Source: Trypanosoma brucei gambiense DAL972 (taxonomy: Eukaryota; Euglenozoa; Kinetoplastea; Trypanosomatida; Trypanosomatidae). Taken from it: a stretch of DNA of 64,000 bases. The stretch lies in the NCBI RefSeq assembly GCF_000210295.1, contig NC_026739.1:1120042-1184041 (forward strand). Reading direction: 5' to 3'. The notes beneath the pieces were generated by a model, which ran no database searches, was not told where the DNA came from, and saw nothing but the letters and a program-made list of their open reading frames with translations. The translations under genes and the position numbers were made by a program. This document shows, piece after piece, positions 8,814 to 17,870 of this stretch (positions within the stretch are counted from its first letter, which is position 1; every line of letters begins with the position of its first letter).

Positions 8814-10246
8814 GTGTGGAACTGCGCGCCATAGTTTGTTGTTCGTTATCAAATGAAGCTCTATATGATGTTTTGTTCTTCGTTTCTTTTTCTTTTTTTC
8901 TTTTTTTTTCTTGTTGTTTTTATGTTTTATGTTTTATGTTTTTTTCTTCTTTTTTTATTTTTATTGTTTTTTTTTGTTTATTGTGTGTTTTTTACGTTTT
9001 GGTTCTCGCTAGCTTCTTTTTTTTTTTTTTTCGTTTTTGCTACCTCCCTTTTTTCTCGCGTTATTGATTTGCTCTCTCTCTCTCTCTTTTTTTTTTTTTT
9101 TTGCAAAGCTATTTATTTTGTTTATTAAACTCTACGGGGGAGAACAGTTTTTTTTTGTTTTATTTTTGTGTGTAACACGGGGTCGTGGGAGAGTTAGGGG
9201 GGTGGGAAGAGACAAAAAAAAAAAAGAAAAATGAAATAAAAAAAACCCAAACAAAAAAAAGAACAAAAAGAAGGATAATAATTATAAAAGAAACGCACAT
9301 ACAACAACTGTCTTTTGTAGCACGAACAGTGTTACGGCGGCAGTAACAACAACAGCAAAAAAAAAAAGCAAATATGCCGCAGGTTTGATGAGGGATTTAT
9401 GTTTTGCATGCGGAAGTAATTTGTGTTATGACGAAGGGCACACCACAACAAAAATACAAAAGCAAAAAACACAAAAACACAAAAAAAAACACGAGCCACG
9501 AAACAACAACAACAATAACAATAACAACAACAACGCAGTAAAACAATAAAACAAAACAAAACGAAAAGGAAAGAACACACATGCACACATATACATGCAA
9601 ATACAACAACAAGGAATTTAAAAAAAAAAACAAATATTTGAAAAGAAAAAAGCAAAGTGAAAATATTAAAAAAAAAAAGAAAGGGGACGGAAAGAAGAAG
9701 GGGGACACTTGTGTTTGTGTATGTTTATGTTGATGTTGATGTGTGTGGGAAGGGGGAGGGGGAAGTGGCAATGTGAAGTGAAGTGAAGCAATAAATTTTT
9801 AAAAGAAAAAGAAAGAAAAAAAAGAAAAAGAAGCAAAAGAAAAGAAAAGAGAAAGCTCGAACCCAATGAATCCAAAAGAAAGTTCTTTTTTAAAGTTAAA
9901 CTTAAAGTTAAATATAATAACACCACTAAAACAAACAAACAAACGAATAAACAACAACAACAACAACAAAAAGAAAGCAACCGGATGGGGAAAAACAAAT
10001 ATATATATATATACGAAAATGTTCGACAAAAAGAAAAAGAAATAACATTGTTTAATTGTTTGCGTGTGTTTGGTGTACGTGTGTTCGTTTGTGTGTATGT
10101 GTGTATGCACTGGAGAGTTCGAAAGTGTGTGTTAGGTGTGATAGGGGAATTTCGTTTTCAAAACAAAAACGAACAAACAAACAAACTTCTTTTTAATTCC
10201 TCAAGGTAGGCAAAACAAAACTAATTTTTTTAAAAAAAAATTAAAA

Positions 10247-10283
10247 ACAATATTCACTACCACTGCACGATAGTGAATATTGT
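10247..10283 (+). other. Perfect 13-bp inverted repeat (hairpin)
   Basis: Bases 10247-10259 (ACAATATTCACTA) are the exact reverse complement of 10271-10283 (TAGTGAATATTGT), with an 11-base loop (CCACTGCACGA). The arms are followed by (CTGT)n/(TTGT)n repeats at about 10282-10312. In RNA this would be a stable stem-loop in UTR sequence. Confidence 0.7.
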
Positions 10284-10313
10284 CTGTCTGTCTGTTTGTT
10301 TGTTTGTTTGAGT
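10284..10313 (+). repeat. (CTGT)n/(TTTG)n microsatellite
   Basis: Tandem four-base units, first CTGT and then TTTG, directly abut the right arm of the hairpin at 10271-10283. Confidence 0.8.
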
Positions 10314-10871
10314 GTTTTTGTGTGTGTTTGTGCTTGTTTGTACCACCCATTGCTGCTTTACATATATATGTTTGGAGACTCGCTCTTCCATGTTATCTCG
10401 TTTCTTTCCCTTGAATTTGTTGGAGTGGAGTGGGAGGGGGAGAGGAAAAAATAAAATAAAATAAAATAAAAATAAAAACTGTTTGTTTTTGTTTTTGTTG
10501 TTTGTATTTCCGTTTCACTTTTTTCTTCTTTTGTCTGTCTGTGTTCTTATGTTTTTAATATTGTTTCATATTGATTTTCATTTTATCGCTCCCGCTCTCC
10601 CTACTCTTTTACTCTGTTAGCTCCCATATTCTCCTCAGAACCTGCGTCAAAACTTCACTTTTTTTTCCTTGCAACTTCTTCTTTTTTGAAAAAAAAATAT
10701 CTTTATCTAATGTTCGTTTCATCCACACTAGTAAATACAAGAAAGGAGGGGGGAAAAAAAACACATATTTGCTTATAATATAAGAAGCATACGCACATAC
10801 ATATATATTTATCTATCACAAAAATAGCAATAATAATAATAATAGCATATATTATTATACATTATATCTTT

Positions 10872-10902
10872 TGTGTGTGTGTGTGTGTGTGTGCGTGTGT
10901 GT
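10872..10902 (+). repeat. (GT)n microsatellite
   Basis: An almost uninterrupted GT run with one GC interruption, just upstream of the cyclin start; it may form part of the 5' UTR or processing region. Confidence 0.85.
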
Positions 10903-10931
10903 TATTCGTAAAAAAGGATTTCACAAGTTAC

Positions 10932-11573
10932 ATGTCGGAAAGGGACAAGCAGCGAAGGTCGCTGGAGCGGGAGCGCATGGCGACTGTCATTTTTTCGTAT
11001 ATTTCCCATTTGATGAGGACACATGAAGAAGAAACGACAGTTGCTGATGAGTTCATTCCATCAACGAGGTTTTTTCGTACAGAAACTCTACCAAACATAT
11101 CACTTATTCACTACGTCCGACGCGTTGTGGAACATATGAACTGCTCTCCAGAGGCGTACATATTTGCACTCGCGTACATTCGAAGGTTATTCGTTGCAGG
11201 TTTCCCGTTACACACTCATTCCATTTATCGCCTTCTTCTCACCGCCGTTGTCGTTGCGACGCGAGTTCGGGATGATTTTTTATTCTCCAAAAAATATTAT
11301 TCAAAAGTGGGAGGCGTAACCGCTTGTGACCTCAACATGATGGAAATTCATTTTCTCGCTGATCTTCTTGAGTATCGAGTGGAGGTATCACCTGATGAGT
11401 ATCGGGTTCTTTGCAATGAAATCACGGCGCTGCTGTCATCTGAAGTCTCAAAGTTTGACGGCAATTCATCAAACCCAAATAATGACACCGCTGCTGAGGG
11501 AGTTGCATCAATTCAGGAGCCGGTGGGAAACTCAAAGCCCCGTTGGATGTCGGAGTGTTGTTTATATTGGTAA
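10932..11573 (+). CDS. PHO80/PCL-type (U-type) cyclin
   Basis: A 213-residue protein with a single cyclin box. The sequence SLIHYVRRVVEHMNCSPEAYIFALAYIRRLF, then HSIYRLLLTAVVVATRVRDD, then KVGGVTACDLNMMEIHFLADLLEYRVEVSPDEY follows the PHO80/PCL pattern, in which the G-G-(I/V)-x3-(E/D)-L-N-x2-E helix turn is distinctive. Such cyclins activate CDK-family kinases, and trypanosomes have several that pair with CRK kinases. The arginine, alanine and lysine equivalents used for CDK contact cannot be confirmed by eye. The C-terminal 35 residues are Asn/Ser rich and non-conserved. The start at 10932 is the first ATG after an AG at 10926-10927; the upstream GT repeat is open but has no ATG. I do not assign a CYC number. 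Confidence 0.88.
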   Translation: MSERDKQRRSLERERMATVIFSYISHLMRTHEEETTVADEFIPSTRFFRTETLPNISLIHYVRRVVEHMNCSPEAYIFALAYIRRLFVAGFPLHTHSIYRLLLTAVVVATRVRDDFLFSKKYYSKVGGVTACDLNMMEIHFLADLLEYRVEVSPDEYRVLCNEITALLSSEVSKFDGNSSNPNNDTAAEGVASIQEPVGNSKPRWMSECCLYW

Positions 11574-12571
11574 CAACGTAATCATTTCAGCATATGAACC
11601 CATACATGATGGTAGTGTAAATAAATATGTAGGCAAATTTATGCAAATGTTTGTGTGCCTTTATGTATGGGTGTAATTCTCATTGTGTGTCTCCAGTCCC
11701 TTTCAATTTGTTTTTATTTTTAGTTTATTTTTGTTCTGTGATTTTATTCCTTCCCTTTCCCTTCCCGTATTGTTCGCGCTATTAGTGTTGCACTTCTTCA
11801 AGTATTGGTAAATAAATAAATAAATAAATAAATAAATATATATATATATATATATTTCTTTGTTATCATTATCATTGTTGTTATTATTATTTACTCACTG
11901 AGTTTATGTTTACTTTATTGTAGTGTTACCATTCATTAATTGTTCTCTCTAACATTTATTTACTTTCACTATTTTCATTATTTTAATTTTATCTTCCCAG
12001 GAGGTGGAGATCGGGGGTTGAATAGGAGGAGGAAAGTTCTGCAATAAACCTGAACTTTCTTTGTTGTTTCTCTTTTTTATTTAAGAAAAAAAAAACAACT
12101 TTCCCCTCCCGTTCACAAACACTGTAGGGAGCGATGAAACCGCTTTTGGCATTTAACAGAAATAGATTTATATATATATTTATATTTTTTAAAAATTTTG
12201 ACCACCCTCCCTTACACTTATTTATCATCATCGGGGTTTTAATATATATTTTTTATTATCACAATGTAATTGTACCGTAAGGGGACTTACTATTATTTTT
12301 GAAATGCAGCTACTAAGATCGGATGCTGTGTAGAATATATATATTTTTTGGTTTTTTTTTTTGAGAGTTACTCAGCCACCGCGTAGCATTGGTTTCCTTT
12401 TGTCTCTTTTTATTGTACCTCATATGTATATATATATATATATATGTATTCGTGTATGTCCAAAATTAACAAACGAAATAAATGCATAAACAAATATGTG
12501 ACGCATATATTTATTTCTTGTTTCTCTAAAAAAAGTAGGAAGTGTATTGGAGAGGAGTTAGGGTTATAGGG
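11574..12571. other. AT-rich intergenic region
   Basis: No gene seen. It is very AT-rich, with (TAAA)n at about 11808-11836 running into (TA)n at 11836-11855, and another (TA)n at 12424-12446. A T-run at 12349-12361 and the T/C stretch at 12395-12415 could serve trans-splicing of DRC3. Confidence 0.6.
11808..11855 (+). repeat. (TAAA)n then (TA)n microsatellite
   Basis: Tandem AAAT units run directly into a dinucleotide TA run within the 3' flank of the cyclin gene. Confidence 0.85.
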
Positions 12572-14230
12572 ATGTCCAAAGGTTACACGGTATATTCCCT
12601 CATGCATCAACCGCAAGAGACGGTTATTAATGAATCGTTAATCAGGGAATGCATTTACCTTCCAACTGCTCGTGTTACAGATGAGGAGCGTATGCGTTTT
12701 GTATGTGCCCGTGAGGAAGTTCAGCGAAAAAAGCGGGCAAAGGCCGCGATGGAGACCATGGAGTTGCGTAATGTAACAACACTGTTGGCATCATACCGGC
12801 GTATCGGAAGAATTGAAAACCTTGTTGGACTGGGCAACTTGACGAAGTTGGCACTAGACAATAATCTTATCACGACAATCAACAACTTAGGGCATCTGAA
12901 GAAGTTACAGTGGTTAGATCTAAGCTTTAATCAAATTACAGAGATAAGTGGTTTAGAGGAACTTACAGAACTCGACACACTTTCTCTCTTTGCAAACAAA
13001 ATTTCAGTCCTACAAGGCATGGACACGTTGACTAAACTAACATCGCTGAGCATCGGGAATAATAATATTGAGGCACTTGAAGACGCGGCCCGTTACTTAC
13101 ATCGAATCACAAGCCTTCGTGTTCTTACCTTAAAGGGAAACCGCGTGGAGAGGCAACCACTTTACCGAACCCGTCTTTTGGCTTTTGTTCCTTCATTGCA
13201 GTTTTTGGATGGTCTCATTGTGCGACGAAGTGAAGTTGTGAAGGCTCGTGAAGAGCAACGTGAGCATTTGATGCCCATAGACGAGGAGGATCAACGTATA
13301 GCAAGTGAACTAAAGGCCCAACAGGATGCTGAGGATATACGAAAAGATTATCAGAGATTTAACTGCCCTGACGAAACGAAGTTCTACGACGAATTGTTCC
13401 ACCTGGAGGTGGATGGACGCAGCCTGTCTGAGATATTGCGGTTAGATGTTTTCGCCATGTTGTCGAAGGATTTAATTGAAAAATTCCAGGTGGAGTTCAC
13501 TGAAAAGGCAAAGGATCTCGCGGAAACCATGAAGGCTATCCGTGCAAAGCGTGATGCCGATGAGCGAGTCTTCCAATCCACGGCCGACCGATACAAACAT
13601 AACAATGCAGAGGCTTCTAAAAAAATTATAAAAGAATTCGAGAAGGAACTTAAGGTGCACATCCCGCGCACCTCTGGGAAGCACGACTCCAATGGAAAGG
13701 AGTTGCCTCAGGAAGTAATTGTGAGATTTGAGAAGCGTTTGCAGGAAGTACGGCACCAACTCATGGAGAAGGAAGCTGATCAATACGACGCTCTGGAGTC
13801 TTTGAATGCTGGTACCATTGCAAAGTGGAAGGGGGACGCTGTCGATGTTATACTCCAAACCGCGTTTGAGAATTTTCTCAAGATGGAAGTTGATTTTCAT
13901 GCTGGGCTCCGGAAGCTGTTCGATACCGTGTTTGAAATGCGGCAGAAGCAGGAACATCAGTCCGATACTTACCATCAGCTGAAGCAGGAAGAGAGCTTGT
14001 TAACTGTTGTTGACAACAAAGAGGAATATTTGAAATTTCTTGGTGACTGGTTTGAGGCACGGAGGAAGCGCTTAGAAGAACTGGAACAGTTCTATGTTAA
14101 GAACGAGGAAAACCTGCTTAACGAGCGGTCAGCCCGTATATTGAAAGATGAGCAGTGCCGACACAGAAACCGTATGAATGAAATACACGAGTTCGTGGAA
14201 CAGATGTCCCTGTGGGTCCACAGTTGTTAG
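12572..14230 (+). CDS. DRC3: Dynein regulatory complex subunit 3 (LRRC48)
   Basis: A 552-residue axonemal protein of the nexin-dynein regulatory complex, which links outer doublets and tunes flagellar beating. After an N-terminal cap (VINESLIRECIYLP), residues about 75-215 hold SDS22-type leucine-rich repeats: LTKLALDNNLITTINNL, LQWLDLSFNQITEISGL, LDTLSLFANKISVLQGM, LTSLSIGNNNIEAL and LRVLTLKGNRVE, capped by FVPSLQFLDGL. The rest is charged coiled coil, with FYDELFHLEVDG and repeated DRC3-like segments. Length and domain order match human and Chlamydomonas DRC3 (about 520). The ATG at 12572 gives the conserved N-terminus; upstream in-frame codons lack ATG. The protein is expected in the motile flagellum, consistent with trypanosome biology. 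Confidence 0.92.
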   Translation: MSKGYTVYSLMHQPQETVINESLIRECIYLPTARVTDEERMRFVCAREEVQRKKRAKAAMETMELRNVTTLLASYRRIGRIENLVGLGNLTKLALDNNLITTINNLGHLKKLQWLDLSFNQITEISGLEELTELDTLSLFANKISVLQGMDTLTKLTSLSIGNNNIEALEDAARYLHRITSLRVLTLKGNRVERQPLYRTRLLAFVPSLQFLDGLIVRRSEVVKAREEQREHLMPIDEEDQRIASELKAQQDAEDIRKDYQRFNCPDETKFYDELFHLEVDGRSLSEILRLDVFAMLSKDLIEKFQVEFTEKAKDLAETMKAIRAKRDADERVFQSTADRYKHNNAEASKKIIKEFEKELKVHIPRTSGKHDSNGKELPQEVIVRFEKRLQEVRHQLMEKEADQYDALESLNAGTIAKWKGDAVDVILQTAFENFLKMEVDFHAGLRKLFDTVFEMRQKQEHQSDTYHQLKQEESLLTVVDNKEEYLKFLGDWFEARRKRLEELEQFYVKNEENLLNERSARILKDEQCRHRNRMNEIHEFVEQMSLWVHSC

Positions 14231-14636
14231 ATGTGTCATGTAAAAACAGTGCATGAAGACGAGGAACATGCGTGCGTGTGTACAATTATTTGCCAGAAAC
14301 TTGGGACGACACATATGTATATATATATATATATATATATACGGCTCCTCAATGGCCTTTTCACCCTTCAACCACCTGTCAGCTTTTTGCGGGGAAGAAG
14401 GGTGATTTTTTACATATGTTATTTTATCACTTTCTTCCCCCCCCCTTCGTTCCTGCGGAAACCTATTCGGTGGTTCTCTTCTGTCCATGTGACTAATCAC
14501 TGAGTTGTCCTTAGCGGCAGCCAAGTAGTTTCAGCACTTTATTTATGTATTTTCTTTTTTTTTCTTTTACTTTCTCTTCCGCTAATTATCTTTGGTTGCG
14601 TGTCTGTGACGGCTCAGTCGTAGGAAGCTAGAAGCC
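14231..14636. other. Intergenic region upstream of RPL15
   Basis: No gene seen. It holds (TA)n at about 14316-14341, a C-run near 14438-14446, and a strong T/C tract at 14546-14582 followed by AG at 14616-14617, the likely trans-splice acceptor for RPL15. Confidence 0.65.
14616..14617 (+). promoter_or_regulatory. Predicted spliced-leader acceptor AG of RPL15
   Basis: AG in GGCTCAG follows the T/C-rich tract at 14546-14582 and lies 20 bases before the ATG at 14637. It is the first AG after the tract. Confidence 0.6.
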
Positions 14637-15251
14637 ATGGGGGCGTTCATGTACATGAATGAGCTATGGAAGAAGAAGTCTTCCGATGTGATGCGCTTCA
14701 TCCAGCGTGTTCGTGCGTGGGAATTCCGTCACCAGCACACCATCGTACGTCTGCGTCGCCCCACACGTCCTGAAAAGGCCCGTATGGTTGGCTACAAAAC
14801 CAAACAGGGTTATGTTGTGTTCCGCGTGCGTGTGCGACGTGGTGGACGCAAGCGCCCCGTACACAAGGGTATCACATACGGTAAACCCAACACTGCTGGT
14901 GTGCTCGGCAGGAAATTGAACAAGAACAACCGCGTTGTGGCCGAACAGCGTCTTGGAAAGAAGTACGGAAACCTACGCGTGCTCAACTCCTATTGGGTAA
15001 ATGCGGACTCGACATTCCTGTGGTATGAAGTGGTGGCGGTGGACCCGATGCACCGCACCATTCGCCGTGACCCGCGCATCAATTGGATCGTCAACGCTGT
15101 TCACAAGCACCGTGAGCAACGTGGTCTTACATCTGCGGGTCGCAAGCACCGTGGGCTACGGCAGAAGGGCCACAAGGCCTCCAAACTCCGCCCGTCTCGC
15201 CGTGCAGCGTGGCGCCGCAACAACCGTATGGTGTTCCTCCGCAAGCGTTAG
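14637..15251 (+). CDS. RPL15: 60S ribosomal protein L15 (eL15)
   Basis: A 204-residue basic protein of the eL15 family, a large-subunit component that binds 28S rRNA. Family signatures seen are the N-terminal [21 protein letters not shown], then [54 protein letters not shown], and the basic tail [19 protein letters not shown]. The length equals that of the human protein (204). The ATG sits in CCATGG about 20 bases after the predicted acceptor. Codon usage has the C/G-ending bias of highly expressed genes. Confidence 0.99.
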   Translation: MGAFMYMNELWKKKSSDVMRFIQRVRAWEFRHQHTIVRLRRPTRPEKARMVGYKTKQGYVVFRVRVRRGGRKRPVHKGITYGKPNTAGVLGRKLNKNNRVVAEQRLGKKYGNLRVLNSYWVNADSTFLWYEVVAVDPMHRTIRRDPRINWIVNAVHKHREQRGLTSAGRKHRGLRQKGHKASKLRPSRRAAWRRNNRMVFLRKR

Positions 15252-15758
15252 TCGTACATGCATTCGCAAAGCAAGTTGTTGGGGATATTCCGTGTCACAA
15301 TTCCTTGGCTGTTTTCCTTTTTACGACACCGTCCCTTTTTATTTTTACTTTTTTATTTGGTGAGTGGGATGAGAGGTGGGTATGGACATGGGAGAGATGG
15401 TGGCGAAACCGACCCTCTTTCTTCGGTACTCGATTCCTGTTGTATCCCTTGCCCCTTCTCACTTCTGTTTCAAACTCTTCACTTTATATTTGGCTTTGGG
15501 CAACGTGTTTTGCTTCCTCTAGTGGGCCGTTTCTCCCTGGAGTTGCGGATTCTGTGATTTGGATACTTTCAAACATATATGCTTCCTCCATTTTTTTTTT
15601 GCTCCTTCTTCAATTCTTTTCCTTGATTGCTTCTCTGCCGGTACATATATGTATATGTATATATACCTGCCTTGAGTGTGGATTATATAACGTTTCGTAG
15701 TACTGCATCGTAGTTTCGGTTCACTCTTGTAAGACAGCATTGTGGAAGTGTTGAACTG
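15252..15758. other. Intergenic region
   Basis: No gene seen. T-rich tracts lie at 15330-15360 and 15587-15640, followed by a TATATG-type repeat at about 15643-15668. AG dinucleotides near 15700 and 15734 are candidate acceptors for the V-ATPase gene. Confidence 0.55.
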
Positions 15759-16433
15759 ATGGCGGTTGAATCCGATGTGTTGCCTCCGCTAACGCGCCTC
15801 CCTCCTGATGAGGCCCTCAGTTTTATCTGGAAGATAACCCGATCAATTTTAATACTTGTTTTTGTCATTTTCGCAGTGATCCCTGCATTATGTGGCACCG
15901 TGTACCCTCCTTTTTCAGCTTTGTGGGATGTCATAGCTGCGATATCTCCATACACATGGGGTTCCGTGGGAATAGGTATCGGTATTTCCCTTTCCATCGG
16001 TGGTGCGGCATGGGGAATATTGACAACTGCTTCGTCTCTTAGCGGAGCGGCAATCCGTGCACCTCAGATACGGAGCAAGAATCTTATATCCATAATTTTT
16101 TGTGAAGCTGTTGCCATCTATGGTGTTATCTTATCCATTATTATGATGGGTAAGATGGAAGCAGATGGAAAAGCAGTGGACAGCAGTGGGATCTTCACTT
16201 ATCGTGCAGCTGCAGCTGGTTTTACGCTTTTTGCAGCTGGTTTGGCAGTTGGTCTTGGGAATATGTGCTGCGGAATTGCTGTTGGTGTTGTCGGGAGCAG
16301 TTGCGCCATTGCTGACGCTCATAGCAGCTCACTATTCGTGAAGATACTTGTAATTGAGATTTTTGCTTCAGCACTTGGTATATTCTCCGTTATTGTTGGT
16401 ATTCTCATGGCCCAAAAGGCGGTGATGGTATAA
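15759..16433 (+). CDS. VMA16: V-type H+-ATPase proteolipid subunit c''
   Basis: A 224-residue integral membrane protein of the V-ATPase Vo rotor, carrying protons into acidic organelles. Five hydrophobic segments are visible: about residues 30-50, 68-95, 108-131, 150-185 and 191-220. The extra first helix and the length separate c'' (Vma16) from the shorter four-helix c and c' subunits. The glycine-rich helices SVGIGIGISLSIGGAAWG and GLAVGLGNMCCGIAVGVVG are typical. Glu116 (IIFCEAVAIYG) is the expected essential carboxylate, and Glu200 (VIEIFASALGIF) is the second buried carboxylate found in the family. The start is the first ATG in the frame after AG sites near 15734; the N-terminus VESDVLPPL is plausible for a cytosolic tail. 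Confidence 0.95.
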   Translation: MAVESDVLPPLTRLPPDEALSFIWKITRSILILVFVIFAVIPALCGTVYPPFSALWDVIAAISPYTWGSVGIGIGISLSIGGAAWGILTTASSLSGAAIRAPQIRSKNLISIIFCEAVAIYGVILSIIMMGKMEADGKAVDSSGIFTYRAAAAGFTLFAAGLAVGLGNMCCGIAVGVVGSSCAIADAHSSSLFVKILVIEIFASALGIFSVIVGILMAQKAVMV

Positions 16434-17056
16434 AGCGTGGAGGGGAAAAAAAAAGAAAAAGGGAGGGAGCGAAGAAGAGGGAAAGAAAAGGGTTTGATGG
16501 GAGGGATAAAAAAATAGAGAAAAGTTCAAAAAGGACAAAATAAAGAGGAAGAGGAACCCCCTCACGGTATTGGGAAATGCCGTCCATACGGGTTTTCCCA
16601 CCCCCGGTTTTGGATGCCTTTCACAAATAACGTCAGAATACTTGAGTTCTTTTTTATTATATTTTACAACCCCTGCTGTTTATTTTCCTTTCCTAACCCC
16701 GTCAATCACCTTTCTTTTTTTTTCTTCTTCTGTTTTTTAAATCCACAATTCACCCTGAATCTTACATTTTCTCCTCTTCTCTTTTCCAGGTTCTTTTGCT
16801 TTCTGAGCCCTCCGTAGGGCTCCGTTGCAACAGGTACTCGACTACAACATTAAGCCTGCCGCGTTACTACGTTCTACGTAGTATCGGTTGTAATCTCTTC
16901 TTTTCTTTTCTTTCCCCCCTCTCTGTTTAGTTGAAGTTCTTACCTTTTTTTTTTAAATTATTTTTTCTCCCTTCTCCATTTTAATGCTTCCCAAAGGAAG
17001 GTTGGTGAGAGAGCTTTGTGTGTGTGTGTGTGTGTGTGTCTTATGCTGGTGTAGGA
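16434..17056. other. Intergenic region with paired hairpins
   Basis: A purine-rich block (about 16440-16555) precedes T-rich sequence. Two adjacent perfect hairpins lie at 16805-16822 and 16865-16883 (listed separately). A T/C tract at 16898-16980 precedes AG at 16995-16996, and (GT)n at 17016-17039 lies before the next ATG. No protein gene seen. Confidence 0.6.
16805..16883 (+). other. Two adjacent hairpins, possible structured RNA element
   Basis: GAGCCCT (16805-16811) pairs with AGGGCTC (16816-16822) across a CCGT tetraloop. TACTACG (16865-16871) pairs with CGTAGTA (16877-16883) across TTCTA. Flanking TACAAC (about 16843-16848) can pair with GTTGTA (about 16887-16892), enclosing the second hairpin. 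The mixed composition stands out from the surrounding T-rich sequence. It is a candidate UTR element or small RNA; no known RNA family was recognised. Confidence 0.45.
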
Positions 17057-17512
17057 ATGGCTGCCTCACAGCTTATCGCGACCCGCTTTACAGATTTGCT
17101 CGCTGAAGGGAATGTTGAAAGTGCCCTCAAGTACATAGCTAATGATGTGGTTTACAACACATGGTTGGGTGTTGTGTACGGAAAGGATAATGTGGAAGTA
17201 TTTCTGCGCGATAACGTCCGATTTGTTCACCACGGGAGGAATTACAATCGATGGAAACAAGTTCAACACAGTTTGGATGCCTCACTCAAACAGTTCACTG
17301 TGAATGATGTTAGCGGCTACGACGAGAGCGCGCTTGACGTTCGGTCGTATTATGATTCAGAGGGATATGACTCGCAGGGATATGCCACATTTGAGCGTGA
17401 CGGGACAATTGCATCACATGCTAAATTCGCTGTGTTTCATGTAAAGGTGAAGGAGACAGTTGTTTTACGTAACAACAAGGTGGTATTGGTTAATGTGTCG
17501 AAGCGAGCATGA
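17057..17512 (+). CDS. Small NTF2/SnoaL-like protein
   Basis: A 151-residue protein with the cone-fold pattern of the NTF2/SnoaL superfamily. An N-terminal helix pair (ATRFTDLLAEGNVESALKYIAND) is followed by VVYNTWLGVVYGKDNVEVFLRDN and then by alternating beta-strands, including SYYDSEGYDSQGYATFERDG and AKFAVFHVKVKETVVLRNNKVVLVNV. Such domains may be enzymes or protein adaptors; no catalytic residues can be assigned by eye, so the role is unknown. Two tyrosine- and aspartate-rich repeats (YDSEGYDSQGY) sit mid-protein. The ATG at 17057 begins a clean soluble N-terminus; the upstream (GT)n repeat is open without ATG. The fold call is from pattern only. Confidence 0.7.
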   Translation: MAASQLIATRFTDLLAEGNVESALKYIANDVVYNTWLGVVYGKDNVEVFLRDNVRFVHHGRNYNRWKQVQHSLDASLKQFTVNDVSGYDESALDVRSYYDSEGYDSQGYATFERDGTIASHAKFAVFHVKVKETVVLRNNKVVLVNVSKRA

Positions 17513-17870
17513 GGGTTGTGCGCCCGTTCGTATCTTTTTTCTTTAGCCGTCTCCTTCTACCTTCCTGAGCTGTTTTAAGCGGCATAATTCGCATGTTCTT
17601 GCGTGACATATTCGTAAGTGTAAATCTAGTGACTTGGTTTTATTTAACTTCGCTGCTTCTTTCCACTATAACAAAGCTTTATTAATTTCTCTCTTCTTAT
17701 TTCCTCTTCCTATCCGTTTTGTAAACGCCCTTTACACACATGTAAACGCGCTTCCATTTTTAATTTTTTATTTTTTATTTTTTATTGAAAAAAATATAAA
17801 CATACCTGTGTTTATATTGCTGTTTATATTTTATATTTTGATACAGTTAAAGATACAAACGACATTGGCA
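17513..17870. other. Intergenic region upstream of coiled-coil gene
   Basis: T-rich sequence with repeated TTTTTATTT units at about 17758-17785. AG at 17845-17846 in GATACAG is the likely acceptor. The phenylalanine-rich open frame that runs through this stretch is not credible coding sequence. Confidence 0.6.
17845..17846 (+). promoter_or_regulatory. Predicted spliced-leader acceptor AG of coiled-coil gene
   Basis: AG in GATACAG follows the T-rich run at 17811-17840 and lies 24 bases before the ATG at 17871. It decides against the longer open frame that starts upstream. Confidence 0.55.

Larger units (their letters stand above)
8814..10931. other. 2.1-kb low-complexity intergenic region
   Basis: No credible gene. 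Bases about 8870-9180 are extremely T-rich on the + strand, then 9205-9990 are A-rich (A-runs and AAC repeats), and 10000-10930 is mixed with GT-, GTTT- and AAAAT-type repeats. A 13-bp hairpin sits at 10247-10283. Open frames on either strand encode only Phe/Leu or Lys/Asn strings and were discounted. It probably includes an exceptionally long 3' UTR of the upstream gene and the 5' UTR of the cyclin. Confidence 0.65.

Noticed and set aside
8870..9234. Long Phe/Leu-rich open frames in T-rich sequence
   Set aside because: They arise from homopolymer T tracts, start mostly at non-ATG codons or in tracts, and have no coding periodicity or domain.
9332..10110. Minus-strand open frames rich in Phe, Val and Cys
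   Set aside because: They are the reverse complement of A-rich low-complexity sequence and contradict the uniform + strand gene direction.
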